Shown here piece by piece: positions 50,333 through 58,457 of a stretch of DNA of 64,000 nt. The stretch covers positions 248,001 through 312,000 of the forward strand of contig JADJUE010000011.1 in assembly GCA_016710785.1 (NCBI GenBank), given 5' to 3'. The number at the start of each line of letters is the position of its first letter. The first letter of the stretch is position 1. Below the pieces are notes generated by a model. The model ran no database searches. It worked only from the letters and a program-made list of their open reading frames with translations, and was not told the DNA's origin. Both the position numbers and the translations under genes were made by a program. Source of the stretch: Candidatus Epilinea brevis (GTDB lineage Bacteria > Chloroflexota > Anaerolineae > Epilineales > Epilineaceae).

Positions 50333-51465
50333 TGGGCGGCGGCCCCCCTCCCAGCCTCCCCCCGCTGGGGGGAGGAGCCGAAGTCCTCCCCCCAGCGGGG
50401 GGAGGGTTGGGAGGGGGGCGGCCGCCCGGATCGTGCGCGGAAGAGGGGCCACCGTCCGCTTCCCCCGTCGGCGTCGTGATCGTCAGCTGGAACGTGTCCG
50501 CCCTCCTGGACCGCTGCCTGGCCTCCCTGGAGACCTCCAACCATCCCCTGCGGGTCGTGGTCGTGGACAATGCCTCCAGCGACGACACGTTGGCCATGCT
50601 GCGGCGTCGGCACCCGCAAGCGGTGGTCATCGCCAACGCTGACAACCGCGGCTTCACGGCGGCGAACAACCAGGGTCTGCGCGCGCTGGGGCTCCGGCTG
50701 GACCAGGCAGTCGGGGCCGCGGCGGAGGGGACGGCGCGAGACGGCACAGAGCAGAACGCATCGAAGGCCGGCGACCCGCCGCCCGAGCAGGTCCTGCTCC
50801 TCAACCCCGACACCGAGGTAGCGCCGGACGCCGTGACCCGGCTGCTGGACTGCCTGGAGGCGCATCCACGCGCGGCGGTGGCCGGCCCGGCCCTCTTCTA
50901 CGGGGACGGTTCGCCCCAACCCTCGCGCCGCCGCTTCCCCACGGTAATCACCGCCCTGGTGGAGAGCACGCCCATCGGCTGGCATTGGCCGGGGCTGCAG
51001 CCGATCCGCCGCTACCTGATGTCCGACGCGTCGGAGGACGGGGAACAGCGGGTGGACTGGGTCACCGGGGCGGCGATGCTGTTTCAGCGCGCGGCCTTAG
51101 AGGCGGCAGCCGGCCTGGACGAAGGCTACTTCATGTACTCTGAGGAGCTGGACCTTTGCCGCCGCCTGGCCGACCTCGGTTGGGAGACCTGGTTCTGCCC
51201 CGCGGCGCGGGTGCTGCACCACGAGGGGCGGTCCAGCGAGCAGGTCTCCGGCCTGCGCCACCGCCTCTTCCAGCGCTCCCGTGTGCGCTACATCACCTTG
51301 CATCACGGGCGGGCGGCCGGCGAGCTGGTGCGCTGGGGCATCCTGGCGCAGTACGCCATGGCGCTCGTCCTCGAAGGCCTCAAGGGCCTCGTGGGCCACA
51401 AGCGCGAGCTACGGCAGGCGCGGGTGGCGGCCTATGGCCAACTGCTGCGGGACGGGCTCGGATGA
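50332..51465 (+). CDS. Family 2 glycosyltransferase
   Basis: A GT-A fold transferase of up to 377 residues. The conserved part begins at about residue 46 ('VGVVIVSWNVSALLDRCLASL'); the nucleotide-binding 'VVVVDNASSDDT' and metal-binding 'LLNPDTE' follow, and 'GYFMYSEELDLCRRL' is typical of rhamnosyl-type transferases. The ATG at 50332 overlaps the previous stop (TGATG). The first 32 codons are encoded by a GC-rich palindrome (50335-50426) and read as Gly/Pro-rich sequence, so the functional start may be a GTG near 50474. A short insertion (about 128-145) interrupts the core. Confidence 0.87.
   Translation: MGGGPPPSLPPLGGGAEVLPPAGGGLGGGRPPGSCAEEGPPSASPVGVVIVSWNVSALLDRCLASLETSNHPLRVVVVDNASSDDTLAMLRRRHPQAVVIANADNRGFTAANNQGLRALGLRLDQAVGAAAEGTARDGTEQNASKAGDPPPEQVLLLNPDTEVAPDAVTRLLDCLEAHPRAAVAGPALFYGDGSPQPSRRRFPTVITALVESTPIGWHWPGLQPIRRYLMSDASEDGEQRVDWVTGAAMLFQRAALEAAAGLDEGYFMYSEELDLCRRLADLGWETWFCPAARVLHHEGRSSEQVSGLRHRLFQRSRVRYITLHHGRAAGELVRWGILAQYAMALVLEGLKGLVGHKRELRQARVAAYGQLLRDGLG
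50335..50426. repeat. REP-like GC-rich palindrome
   Basis: Two arms of about 42 bases flank the 7-base centre GCCGAAG at 50377-50383. Each arm itself contains a smaller palindrome of the form CCTCCCCCC-GCT-GGGGGGAGG. Such elements occur in many copies in G+C-rich genomes. It overlaps the start of the GT2 gene. Confidence 0.75.
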
Positions 51466-51505
51466 TCGCGCCCGGGGCCCCACCCTCGCCCATGGACGGG
51501 CCGCG

Positions 51506-52741
51506 GTGACCGCGCGCATCCTCCTGGTCAGCGGCGAGTACCCGCCCGACGAGGGCGGCGTGGCCGACTACACCCGCTGCCTGGCAGAAGCCTTGGCGGC
51601 GCGAGGTCTGGCGGTGGCGGTGCTCTGCGCGCGAAGGGGGGCGCAGAAGCCGGAGGCGCTTGACGGCCGGATCGAGAACAGCGTGACGGTCTTCCGTCAA
51701 GCCGATCCCCGTTGGGGCTGGAACAGCCTGGCCGCGGCGCGGCGGCTCGCCCGATCCTGGCGGGCCGACTGGCTCCACCTGCAGTACCAGGCGGCGGCCT
51801 TCGGCCTGGGCCTGCCCATCCATCTCCTGCCCTGGCGGCTCAGCCGCGCCCTGCCGGCCCTGCGCCTGGCCGTCACCTACCACGACCTGCGCGAGCCCTA
51901 CCTCTTCCCCAAGGCCGGTCGCCTGCGGCCCGCTGCGGTGCTCGCCCTGGCCCGCTTCAGCCACCTGGCCCTGACGACGAACGCCGCGGACCGGGTCACG
52001 CTGGCACAGGAACTCGCGGCGCGCGGCTGGGACGGCACGCGGCAGGCCCTGGTGCCCATCGGCAGCAATCTGCCCGACGCGCCGCCCGCCGGCTTCGACC
52101 GGGCGGCCTTCCGCGCGGCGGCGGGTCTGGCCCCCGACACGGTGGCCTTGGGCTACTTCGGCTTCCTCAATGCCAGCAAGGGCGGGATGCTGCTGCTGGG
52201 CGCCCTGGCGGCATTGCGCGCGGCGGGCCGGGACGCGCGGCTGGTGATGATCGGCGGGGCGGTGGGCGCCAGCGATCCGACCAACAGCGCCACGCTGGCC
52301 GCCTTCAACGCCGCCGCCGAGACGATGGGACTGGCGGAGGCGGTCCTCTGGACGGGGCACCTGCCGGCGGCCCAGGTCTCGGCCTGGCTGCGCGCGGCGG
52401 ACCAGCTGGTCCTGCCCTACGGCGACGGGGCCTCCTACCGCCGCGGCAGCCTCCTGGCCGCCCTGGCCCACGGCCGCCCGCTGGTCACCACGACGCCCGC
52501 GCCGCCGCCCAGTTGGCGCCCCGGCCCTGACGACGCTGACCCACCCCCGCTGGTCGATGGCGTCCACGCCCTGCTCTGCCCTGCGGACGACGCGGCGGCC
52601 CTCGGCGCAGCGGTGCTGCGGCTGGCCGCGAATCCCGACCTGGCGGCATCCCTCGGCCGCGGCGCTCGGGAGCTGGCGGTGGCCTTCGGCTGGGAGGCGA
52701 TCGCAGAACGGCATGCGGGTTTGTACGAGCGGAGGGGCTGA
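51506..52741 (+). CDS. Family 4 glycosyltransferase
   Basis: A 411-residue GT-B fold transferase. The N-terminus 'RILLVSGEYPPDEGGVADYTRCLAEAL' is the acceptor-side signature of GT4 enzymes; the C-terminal domain has 'GYFGFLNASKGGMLLLGAL' and a donor-binding segment 'VLPYGDGASYRRGSLLAALAHGRPLVTT'. It follows the GT2 gene after 40 bases and closes the sugar operon; a GTG at 51506 is the first start that precedes the conserved domain. Donor and acceptor unknown, though GDP-rhamnose is an attractive donor. Confidence 0.88.
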   Translation: MTARILLVSGEYPPDEGGVADYTRCLAEALAARGLAVAVLCARRGAQKPEALDGRIENSVTVFRQADPRWGWNSLAAARRLARSWRADWLHLQYQAAAFGLGLPIHLLPWRLSRALPALRLAVTYHDLREPYLFPKAGRLRPAAVLALARFSHLALTTNAADRVTLAQELAARGWDGTRQALVPIGSNLPDAPPAGFDRAAFRAAAGLAPDTVALGYFGFLNASKGGMLLLGALAALRAAGRDARLVMIGGAVGASDPTNSATLAAFNAAAETMGLAEAVLWTGHLPAAQVSAWLRAADQLVLPYGDGASYRRGSLLAALAHGRPLVTTTPAPPPSWRPGPDDADPPPLVDGVHALLCPADDAAALGAAVLRLAANPDLAASLGRGARELAVAFGWEAIAERHAGLYERRG

Positions 52742-52919
52742 CGGCGGTCGGGCATATCAGGTGGGACGGGGCGCCATCCGTATGAAGGATCCTGGGCATC
52801 CGCGGCCAGGTGCGATCCGCAAGGGCGAAGCATCCGCTGGAGGTTGATGGGATTCCCCAGCAACCTAGTGGCGGATGCTTCGCCCCTACACCCCCGCCGA
52901 TACCCTCGCCCCGACCCCC
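52742..52919. other. Spacer with MITE-like inverted repeat
   Basis: Convergent spacer between the GT4 gene and the TPR gene; contains the palindromic element described separately and nothing else recognisable. Confidence 0.5.
52823..52885. repeat. MITE/REP-like element (GGGCGAAGCATCCGC type)
   Basis: Perfect 15-bp inverted repeats GGGCGAAGCATCCGC (52823-52837) and GCGGATGCTTCGCCC (52871-52885) separated by 33 bases that themselves include AGGTTG/CAACCT. Elements beginning TAGGGGCGAAGCAT-like are, from memory, abundant in Chloroflexota and related genomes. It may double as a bidirectional terminator. Confidence 0.75.
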
Positions 52920-53891
52920 TTACGCCCCGGCCCCCCGCGCCCCCAGCGCCTGCAGCCGCGCCAGCCGCCCCTCGTCCAAGGTCTCCAGCCCGGTCAGCCG
53001 GCCGAGCCGCGCATAGGCCCGGGCGAAATGCCCGCGGGCCTCGTCGGGATGGTCCAGGGCCAGTAGCAGTTCACCCAGCTCCTCCTGCACGAAGCCGTCG
53101 TCGCCGTCCGCATCGTCGCTGTTCGCATCACCGCCGTCCGCAGCGATGTCCTCCGCAGCGCCTCGGGCCGCCCGTCCCCCTTCCAGCAGAGCGCGCTGCT
53201 CGGCCAGGGCCTCCTCCAGCCGTCCCAGGCTGCGCAGGCAGCGAGCGCGGCACCAGCGGGCAATGCGCGCGGCTTCGCCCGCGGGATCCTGGGCCTCGCG
53301 AAAGGCCAGACTCTTCTCGAACAGCTCCAGGGCTTCGTCATAGCGGCCCAGGTCGTGGAGGCTCCAGGCGCTGTTGTTGTAGAGCGAGCCCAGCCAGCGC
53401 CGCGCCCGCGGATCCTGGGCCGCCTCGGCCATGGCGATGGCGCGCCGGTTCCAGGCCAGGCCCTCCTCGCCCGGCAGGGCGATGCCCAGCATGTGGGCCG
53501 CGTCGCAGGCCAGGTGCTCCAGGCCCGCGGCCTCGGCCGCCGCGAGGGCCGCCAGGAAGGGGGGGACGGCGCCGGCCGGATCGCCGCCGCTGTTCAGGCA
53601 GCGGCCGCGCTCCAGGAGCAGGCGCGTCCGGGCGGTGCGGACGTCCTCGCCCCGCGCCTCCGCCGCCAGGCAGAGGGCCTCGCCCTCCGCCAGCCAGCGG
53701 CCGGCCGCGGCGAAGTCGGCGCGCAGGCTGTGCGTACGGGCGATCTGGCTATGGATCTGGGCCAGATGGTCGGCGGGAGCCTGGTCCTCGATGCGGGTCA
53801 GCCATGCCTGGAACCGCGCCTCGCTCGCGTCCGGGTCGCTGTAATCCCAGAGGGCATCGATGTCCGGAAGGTCCTGGAGGGGATCGTTCAT
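52920..53891 (-). CDS. TPR-repeat protein
   Basis: A 323-residue soluble protein, helical throughout, with TPR-like repeats: about residues 95-125, 170-205 ('YNNSAWSLHDLGRYDEALELFEKSLAF'), 208-240 and 275-308. An acidic Asp/Gly-rich insertion occurs around 247-265. Such proteins mediate protein-protein contacts. The start at 53891 has GGAG eight bases ahead; a TATCAT box at 53942-53947 on the minus strand predicts a 44-base leader. Partner unknown. Confidence 0.8.
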   Translation of the reverse strand: MNDPLQDLPDIDALWDYSDPDASEARFQAWLTRIEDQAPADHLAQIHSQIARTHSLRADFAAAGRWLAEGEALCLAAEARGEDVRTARTRLLLERGRCLNSGGDPAGAVPPFLAALAAAEAAGLEHLACDAAHMLGIALPGEEGLAWNRRAIAMAEAAQDPRARRWLGSLYNNSAWSLHDLGRYDEALELFEKSLAFREAQDPAGEAARIARWCRARCLRSLGRLEEALAEQRALLEGGRAARGAAEDIAADGGDANSDDADGDDGFVQEELGELLLALDHPDEARGHFARAYARLGRLTGLETLDEGRLARLQALGARGAGA

Positions 53892-53941
53892 GGCAGGCTC
53901 CGTGGCAAGGCGGGCCGCGAATCCGGCCGTCCGCCCGGCAG

Positions 53942-53947
53942 ATGATA
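53942..53947 (-). promoter_or_regulatory. -10 box of the TPR gene
   Basis: TATCAT on the minus strand, 51 bases before the start at 53891, back to back with the promoter of the FN3-like gene. Confidence 0.4.
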
Positions 53948-53982
53948 GTCCGCGCGGCGCCCGGGCGCGGCCCGCGCCGGGC

Positions 53983-53988
53983 TAGAAT
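53983..53988 (+). promoter_or_regulatory. -10 box of the FN3-like gene, leaderless
   Basis: TAGAAT eight bases before the ATG at 53996; predicted start one base ahead of the start codon. Confidence 0.55.
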
Positions 53989-53995
53989 CAAGGCC

Positions 53996-54499
53996 ATGGA
54001 CCGCATTGTGGACCGCACACCGCCGGAAGCCCCGGTCTCCCGGATCGGGCGCCTGGGCGGCAAGGTCGCCCCGGCCGTCCTGCTGCTGGGCGCCATCTAC
54101 CTGTTGGCCCAGGCCGGGCGGCCGCCCCAGGTCACCGTGAGCTGGGAGACCGGCAGCGAGCAGGACCTGGCCGGGTTCAACCTGTACCGCGCTGCGGGCG
54201 GCGACGAGACAGTGGCGGCGCCCACGGTGCAGGTCAACCGGGTCATGATCCCCGCCCAGGGCAGCAGCGTCGACGGTGGTCGCTACCGCTACGCCGACGA
54301 CCAGGTGCGCTACGGCGGGCGCTACCGCTACCAGATCGAAACCCTGGACCGCTCCGGCGGGCGGGAGCGCCTGCCGGAGGCCATCGCCGTCGTGGTCCCC
54401 GACCAGCGGGCCCTGCTGCTGGGCGAGGGCCTGGCCGCCGCCGTCCTGGCGCTGTTCCTGCTCCGGCGATCGCGGCGACCGCCGGCCGCGCGGTCCTGA
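53996..54499 (+). CDS. FN3-like membrane protein
   Basis: A 167-residue protein with a helix at each end (about 25-41 and 139-157) around a fibronectin type III-like domain (44-137: 'VTVSWETGSEQDLAGFNLYRA', 'RYRYQIETLDRSGG'). It could be a signal-anchored extracellular domain with a C-terminal anchor ending in RRSRRPP. The ATG has no ribosome site, in keeping with a leaderless transcript. Similar small proteins occur in Chloroflexota; role unknown. Confidence 0.72.
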   Translation: MDRIVDRTPPEAPVSRIGRLGGKVAPAVLLLGAIYLLAQAGRPPQVTVSWETGSEQDLAGFNLYRAAGGDETVAAPTVQVNRVMIPAQGSSVDGGRYRYADDQVRYGGRYRYQIETLDRSGGRERLPEAIAVVVPDQRALLLGEGLAAAVLALFLLRRSRRPPAARS

Positions 54500-54525
54500 A
54501 CCGGCAAGGCGGTGCCCCTGAAGGA

Positions 54526-54554
54526 TTGACAAGCGGGGCGCCTTCCGGCATGCT
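54526..54554 (+). promoter_or_regulatory. Promoter of the MscS-like gene
   Basis: Perfect -35 TTGACA (54526-54531), 17-base spacer, -10 CATGCT (54549-54554). The predicted start, near 54561, is five bases before the ATG at 54566. Confidence 0.6.
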
Positions 54555-54565
54555 GCGGCCACACC

Positions 54566-56080
54566 ATGCCCGCCACCTTCGGAAGCCCCCAACTGCTGGC
54601 CGCCCTGGCGGCCGCCCTGCTCGTTGCCCTGCTCATGGGCCGGGCCGGCGCGCGAGCCCTGACGCGGCGCGGCATGGGCACGGTGCTGCTCTTCGCGGCG
54701 GCTTCCCTGGGCTTCTGGCTGGTCGATGGGCCGCTGGGCCGGCCTGGCACCTGGCATGGCCTGGCGGCCGCCTTCTGGTGGCTGGCCCTGATCCAGATGC
54801 TGCTGCGCCTGCTGGACGCCGTGGTCTGGGAGCGACACCTGGCCCGCCGGAGCGGACGGGCCTTCCCCCGCCTCCTGGTGGACGTCTTCAACGTCGCCGT
54901 CCTTGTGGTGGTGGCCCTTCTGGCTCTGGACCATTACTTTCCGGGCCAACTCAAGACCGTCCTGGTCACCTCCACCATCGCCTCCGCGGCCATCGGGCTG
55001 GCCTTGCAGGACGTGCTGCGCGGCGTGGTCGCCGGGCTGGTGCTGCAGGCCGAGTCGCCCTTCTCCCTCGGGGACTGGGTGCAGATCTCGGGGCATGAGG
55101 GGCGGGTGGAGCAGTTGAACTGGCGCACCGCCACCCTGCGCACGCGCGAGAACAACCTGGTGGTCATCGGCAACGACAAGATCACCGGCGAGGACATCGT
55201 CAACTTCAGCCGGCCGGACCCGCGCCATGCCCAGGACGTGTTCGTGGGCCTGGGCTATGAATGCCCGCCGGAGCAGGTCAAGGCAGTGCTGCTGGCCGCC
55301 GCCGGTGAGGTGGAGGGCGTGGTGGCCGACCCGGCACCGCGGGCTTTCACCATGAGCTACGACGACTTCAGCATCGGCTACCGCCTGCGCTACTGGATCA
55401 CCGACCCCGAGGCGGCACCGCGCATCCGCGACCGGATCATGAGCCGCTTCTGGTACGGCCTGCGCCGCGCGGGCATGGCCATCCCCTTCCCCATCCGCGA
55501 CGTCAACCTGCGCGCCGTACCCCCTGACGCGGACGAGCGCCGCCGCGACGCCGAGCGCGAGGACATCGCCGCGGTGCTGCGCCCGCTGGCGCTTCTGGCT
55601 CCCCTCAGCGACGACCAGATCGACGTCCTGGCCGCGGGGGCCCGGCGTCAGGTGCATGCGCCTGGGGAGATCCTGCTGCGCGAGGGCGCGCCGGGCGACT
55701 CGCTGCTGGTCATCAGCCGCGGCCGGCTGGGCGTCGCGGTGGGCGGTCCGGACGGTCGCGTGGTCCCCGTGACCGAGCGCGGACCGGGCGAGATCGTGGG
55801 CGAGATGAGCCTGCTCACCGGCGAGCCGCGCACGGCCACGGTTTCGGCCCTGGCGGAGACCGAGACCATCGACGTGGGCAAGCACCTGTTCGCCCAGGTG
55901 CTGCTGGCCGATCCGGCCATCGCCGAGGGGCTGAGCGTCATCCTGGTGCGCCGCGTCCTGGAGCAGAAGGCCCGGGTGAGCGAGGCCGGCAGCAATCCGG
56001 AGGCCGCGGCGTCGGAGCACGGGCTCCGCCGCGAGCTGCAAGGCCGGATCCGGCGCTTCTTTGGGATGGCGGAAGGCTGA
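54566..56080 (+). CDS. MscS-family channel with cyclic-nucleotide-binding domain
   Basis: A 504-residue mechanosensitive-type channel. Helices lie at about 8-25, 40-55, 65-82 and 108-125; the pore helix and beta domain follow with 'IASAAIGLALQDVLRGVVAGLVLQAE' and 'FSLGDWVQI', the MscS signature. The C-terminal 150 residues are a cNMP-binding domain (about 345-460) with 'GEIVGEMSLLTGEPRTATVSAL', including the Glu and Arg that contact cyclic nucleotide phosphate. MscS-cNMP fusions (bCNG type) are known; they may gate on cAMP rather than tension. Confidence 0.9.
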   Translation: MPATFGSPQLLAALAAALLVALLMGRAGARALTRRGMGTVLLFAAASLGFWLVDGPLGRPGTWHGLAAAFWWLALIQMLLRLLDAVVWERHLARRSGRAFPRLLVDVFNVAVLVVVALLALDHYFPGQLKTVLVTSTIASAAIGLALQDVLRGVVAGLVLQAESPFSLGDWVQISGHEGRVEQLNWRTATLRTRENNLVVIGNDKITGEDIVNFSRPDPRHAQDVFVGLGYECPPEQVKAVLLAAAGEVEGVVADPAPRAFTMSYDDFSIGYRLRYWITDPEAAPRIRDRIMSRFWYGLRRAGMAIPFPIRDVNLRAVPPDADERRRDAEREDIAAVLRPLALLAPLSDDQIDVLAAGARRQVHAPGEILLREGAPGDSLLVISRGRLGVAVGGPDGRVVPVTERGPGEIVGEMSLLTGEPRTATVSALAETETIDVGKHLFAQVLLADPAIAEGLSVILVRRVLEQKARVSEAGSNPEAAASEHGLRRELQGRIRRFFGMAEG

Positions 56081-56107
56081 ATGTGGGATGGCGGATGGCG
56101 GATGGGG

Positions 56108-56113
56108 TACAAT
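56108..56113 (+). promoter_or_regulatory. -10 box of the gap operon
   Basis: TACAAT directly after three to four tandem copies of a GGATGGC-like 7-mer (56087-56106). The predicted leader to the gap1 ATG is about 122 bases. Confidence 0.45.
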
Positions 56114-56241
56114 CCCCGGCCCCGTTCCCCACGAAGGAAAGCCTGAGTCGCCGGCCGTCGCCAGCCTTGCCGCCCCCCCTGAAGACGCGCGACCACTCCG
56201 ACCATCCGGCCGCTCTCGCATCCATGGAGGTCCGCCAGACG

Positions 56242-57351
56242 ATGACCACCCGCATCGCCATCAACGGCTTCGGCCGGATCGGCAAACAGCTGGTCAAGGC
56301 CATTCACGAACGCTACTGGGACCAGGTCGAGATCGTGGTGGTGGGTATCACCAACTCCCATATCACCGACCATCGCGCGCTGCTCCTGAAGCATGACTCG
56401 CTCTACGGCGACTTCGACGCCGACATCCGTCACGTGGTCCAGGGGCGCACCAACGCCATCGAGGTGGACGGACGGCAGATCGAGGTCCTGGGGCGCAACC
56501 TCTACGGCCCGGTGCCGGAATGGCGGCGCTACAAGGTGGATCTGGTGGTGGAGGCCACGGGCATCTTCACCGCGCGGGAGGCGGCGCGCAAGCACCTGTT
56601 GGCCGGCGCGCCGCGGGTGCTGATCTCCGCTCCCGGCAAGAGCCCCGACGCCACCCTGGTGATGGGCGTCAACGAGGAGCAGTTCGACCCGGAGCAGCAC
56701 TTCATCGTCTCCAACGCCAGCTGCACCACCAACTGCCTGGCGCCGGCGGCCAAGGTGCTCAACGACACCTTCGGGGTGCAGCACGGCCTGCTCTCCACGA
56801 TCCACGCCTACACCTCCTCGCAGGTGCTGCTGGACCATGCCGGCAAGGACCCGCGCCGCTCGCGGGCAGCGGCCTTCAACATCGTGCCCACGTCCACCGG
56901 CGCGGCCAAGGCCGTGGGGCTGGTGATCCCGGACCTCAACGGCCGCTTCCAGGGCGACGCCCTGCGCGTGCCCACGCCCTCCGTCTCCCTGGCGGATTTC
57001 ACCGCGCTGGTGGAGCGGGCTCCCGGCGGCGCGGCGGCGGTGAACGATGCCCTGCGGGCCGCCGCGGCAGGGCCGATGCGCGGCGTCCTGGCCCTGACCG
57101 ACGCGCCCTTGGTCTCGGTGGATTTCCTGGGCAATCCGCATTCCAGCATCGTCGACGCCCCGGCCACGATGGTCCAGGGCAACATGGTCAAGACGGTGCT
57201 GTGGTACGACAACGAATGGGGCTACACCTGCCGCGTGGCGGATATGGTCTACTTCCTGACGGAACGGATCAAGGGCCGCTCCCACGCCGACGTGCGCGCC
57301 GACATCATCGCCCGCGCCCCCGAAGCTGAACTGCCGGAGGTGATCGGATGA
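56242..57351 (+). CDS. gap: Glyceraldehyde-3-phosphate dehydrogenase (active copy)
   Basis: A 369-residue GAPDH oxidising glyceraldehyde-3-phosphate to 1,3-bisphosphoglycerate. Nucleophile Cys161 in 'SNASCTTNCLAP' and His188 in 'STIHAYTSSQ' are intact. The cofactor-selecting position where NAD enzymes have N-D reads N-S ('GITNSHITD'), so NADP use is possible. It is somewhat longer than usual (about 335-340) with a C-terminal extension. GGAGG lies 11 bases before the ATG at 56242; an in-frame ATG at 56224 is an alternative. Its stop overlaps the second gap gene by ATGA. Confidence 0.95.
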   Translation: MTTRIAINGFGRIGKQLVKAIHERYWDQVEIVVVGITNSHITDHRALLLKHDSLYGDFDADIRHVVQGRTNAIEVDGRQIEVLGRNLYGPVPEWRRYKVDLVVEATGIFTAREAARKHLLAGAPRVLISAPGKSPDATLVMGVNEEQFDPEQHFIVSNASCTTNCLAPAAKVLNDTFGVQHGLLSTIHAYTSSQVLLDHAGKDPRRSRAAAFNIVPTSTGAAKAVGLVIPDLNGRFQGDALRVPTPSVSLADFTALVERAPGGAAAVNDALRAAAAGPMRGVLALTDAPLVSVDFLGNPHSSIVDAPATMVQGNMVKTVLWYDNEWGYTCRVADMVYFLTERIKGRSHADVRADIIARAPEAELPEVIG

Positions 57352-58370
57352 GCCAGACCCAGACCACCCGTGTGGCCATCCACGGCTTCGGCCGCGTGGG
57401 CCGACAGATCTTCAAGACCCTCTGGGATCTGGCGCCGGCCAACCTGGAGGTGGCGGCCATCGGCCTGTCGCGGCCGGAGGACGCCCCGGCGGCGGCCCAC
57501 CTGCTGAAGTACGACTCCAACTACGGCCAGTGGAAGCCGCGGGTGCGCCATGCCGGAGGCGCCCTGGAGGTGGACGGCCGCAGCTACCGCCTGGTCGCCG
57601 CGGACAGCCTGGCCGGCCTGCCCTGGGCGGAATTGGGCGTGGACCTGGTCATCGACGCCTCCGGCGACAACCTCAACGCTCAGCGCGCGGCCGGCCACCT
57701 GGAGGCCGGGGCCCGGCGCGTTCTCCTGGCCGCCCCCAGTGACGACGCGGATCTGACCATCATCTACGGGGTCAACGAGGGGGCCTTCGACCCGGCCCGC
57801 CACCGGCTGATCTCCACCGGCTCCGACACCACCAACGCCCTGGCCCCCGTGGTGCGGGTGCTGGAGGACGCCTTCGGTCTGGAGAACGCCATGATGACGG
57901 CGGTTCACGCCTACACCAACGAGCAGAAGTTGATCGACGCCCCAGACCTGGACCTGCGCCGCGCCCGCTCGGCGCCCACCAGCATCGTGCCCACCACCAC
58001 CCGGGCGGCCACGGCCATCGCCCAGGTGTACCCGGAGATGACCGGGCGGCTGGGCGGCTATGCGGTGCGCGTGCCTGTCGCGGCGGTGTCGATCCTGCAG
58101 GTGACGGCGCACCTGACCTCACCGCAGCTTCCGGCGACGGTCAACGAGGCCTTCCGCGCCGCGGCCGCCGGGCCGATGGGCCGGGTCATGACGGTGTCCG
58201 ACGCGCCCCTGGTCAGCACGGACTTCCGCGGCTGCCGCCATTCGGCGGTCATCGACCTGCCGACCACGATCGCCATCGGCCCCCTGGTCAAGGTGGCCGC
58301 CTGGTACGACAACGTGACGGGCTACGCGGCGCGGGTGGTGGACACGGCGGCGCACGTGGCGCGGGCCTGA
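57348..58370 (+). CDS. GAPDH paralogue lacking the catalytic cysteine
   Basis: A 340-residue GAPDH-family protein coupled (ATGA) to the active gap gene. The fold is complete: Rossmann motif 'GFGRVGRQIF', 'KYDSNYGQW', 'SGDNLN' and the C-terminal 'WYDNVTGYAARV'. The active-site segment, however, reads 'STGSDTTNALAP': Asp160 (codon 57825-57827, GAC) replaces the nucleophilic Cys, while His187 in 'AVHAYTNEQ' remains. Ordinary phosphorylating activity should be lost. It may form hetero-oligomers with the first copy or bind substrate for regulation. The reading frame is undamaged and conserved, so it is not a decaying pseudogene. Confidence 0.88.
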   Translation: MSQTQTTRVAIHGFGRVGRQIFKTLWDLAPANLEVAAIGLSRPEDAPAAAHLLKYDSNYGQWKPRVRHAGGALEVDGRSYRLVAADSLAGLPWAELGVDLVIDASGDNLNAQRAAGHLEAGARRVLLAAPSDDADLTIIYGVNEGAFDPARHRLISTGSDTTNALAPVVRVLEDAFGLENAMMTAVHAYTNEQKLIDAPDLDLRRARSAPTSIVPTTTRAATAIAQVYPEMTGRLGGYAVRVPVAAVSILQVTAHLTSPQLPATVNEAFRAAAAGPMGRVMTVSDAPLVSTDFRGCRHSAVIDLPTTIAIGPLVKVAAWYDNVTGYAARVVDTAAHVARA

Positions 58371-58384
58371 ACCAACGCTCAGCA

Positions 58385-58419
58385 GCAAGCGGCCCGAGCG
58401 GACGCAGCGGGCCGCTTGC
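58385..58419 (+). terminator. Hairpin after the gap pair
   Basis: Stem GCAAGCGGCCCG/CGGGCCGCTTGC (12 bp) with an 11-base loop, 15 bases after the stop at 58370. No T-run. It could limit read-through into hicBA and pgk. Confidence 0.6.
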
Positions 58420-58457
58420 ACGACACCCGACGCACATGCCCATTGGAGCGATGAACC

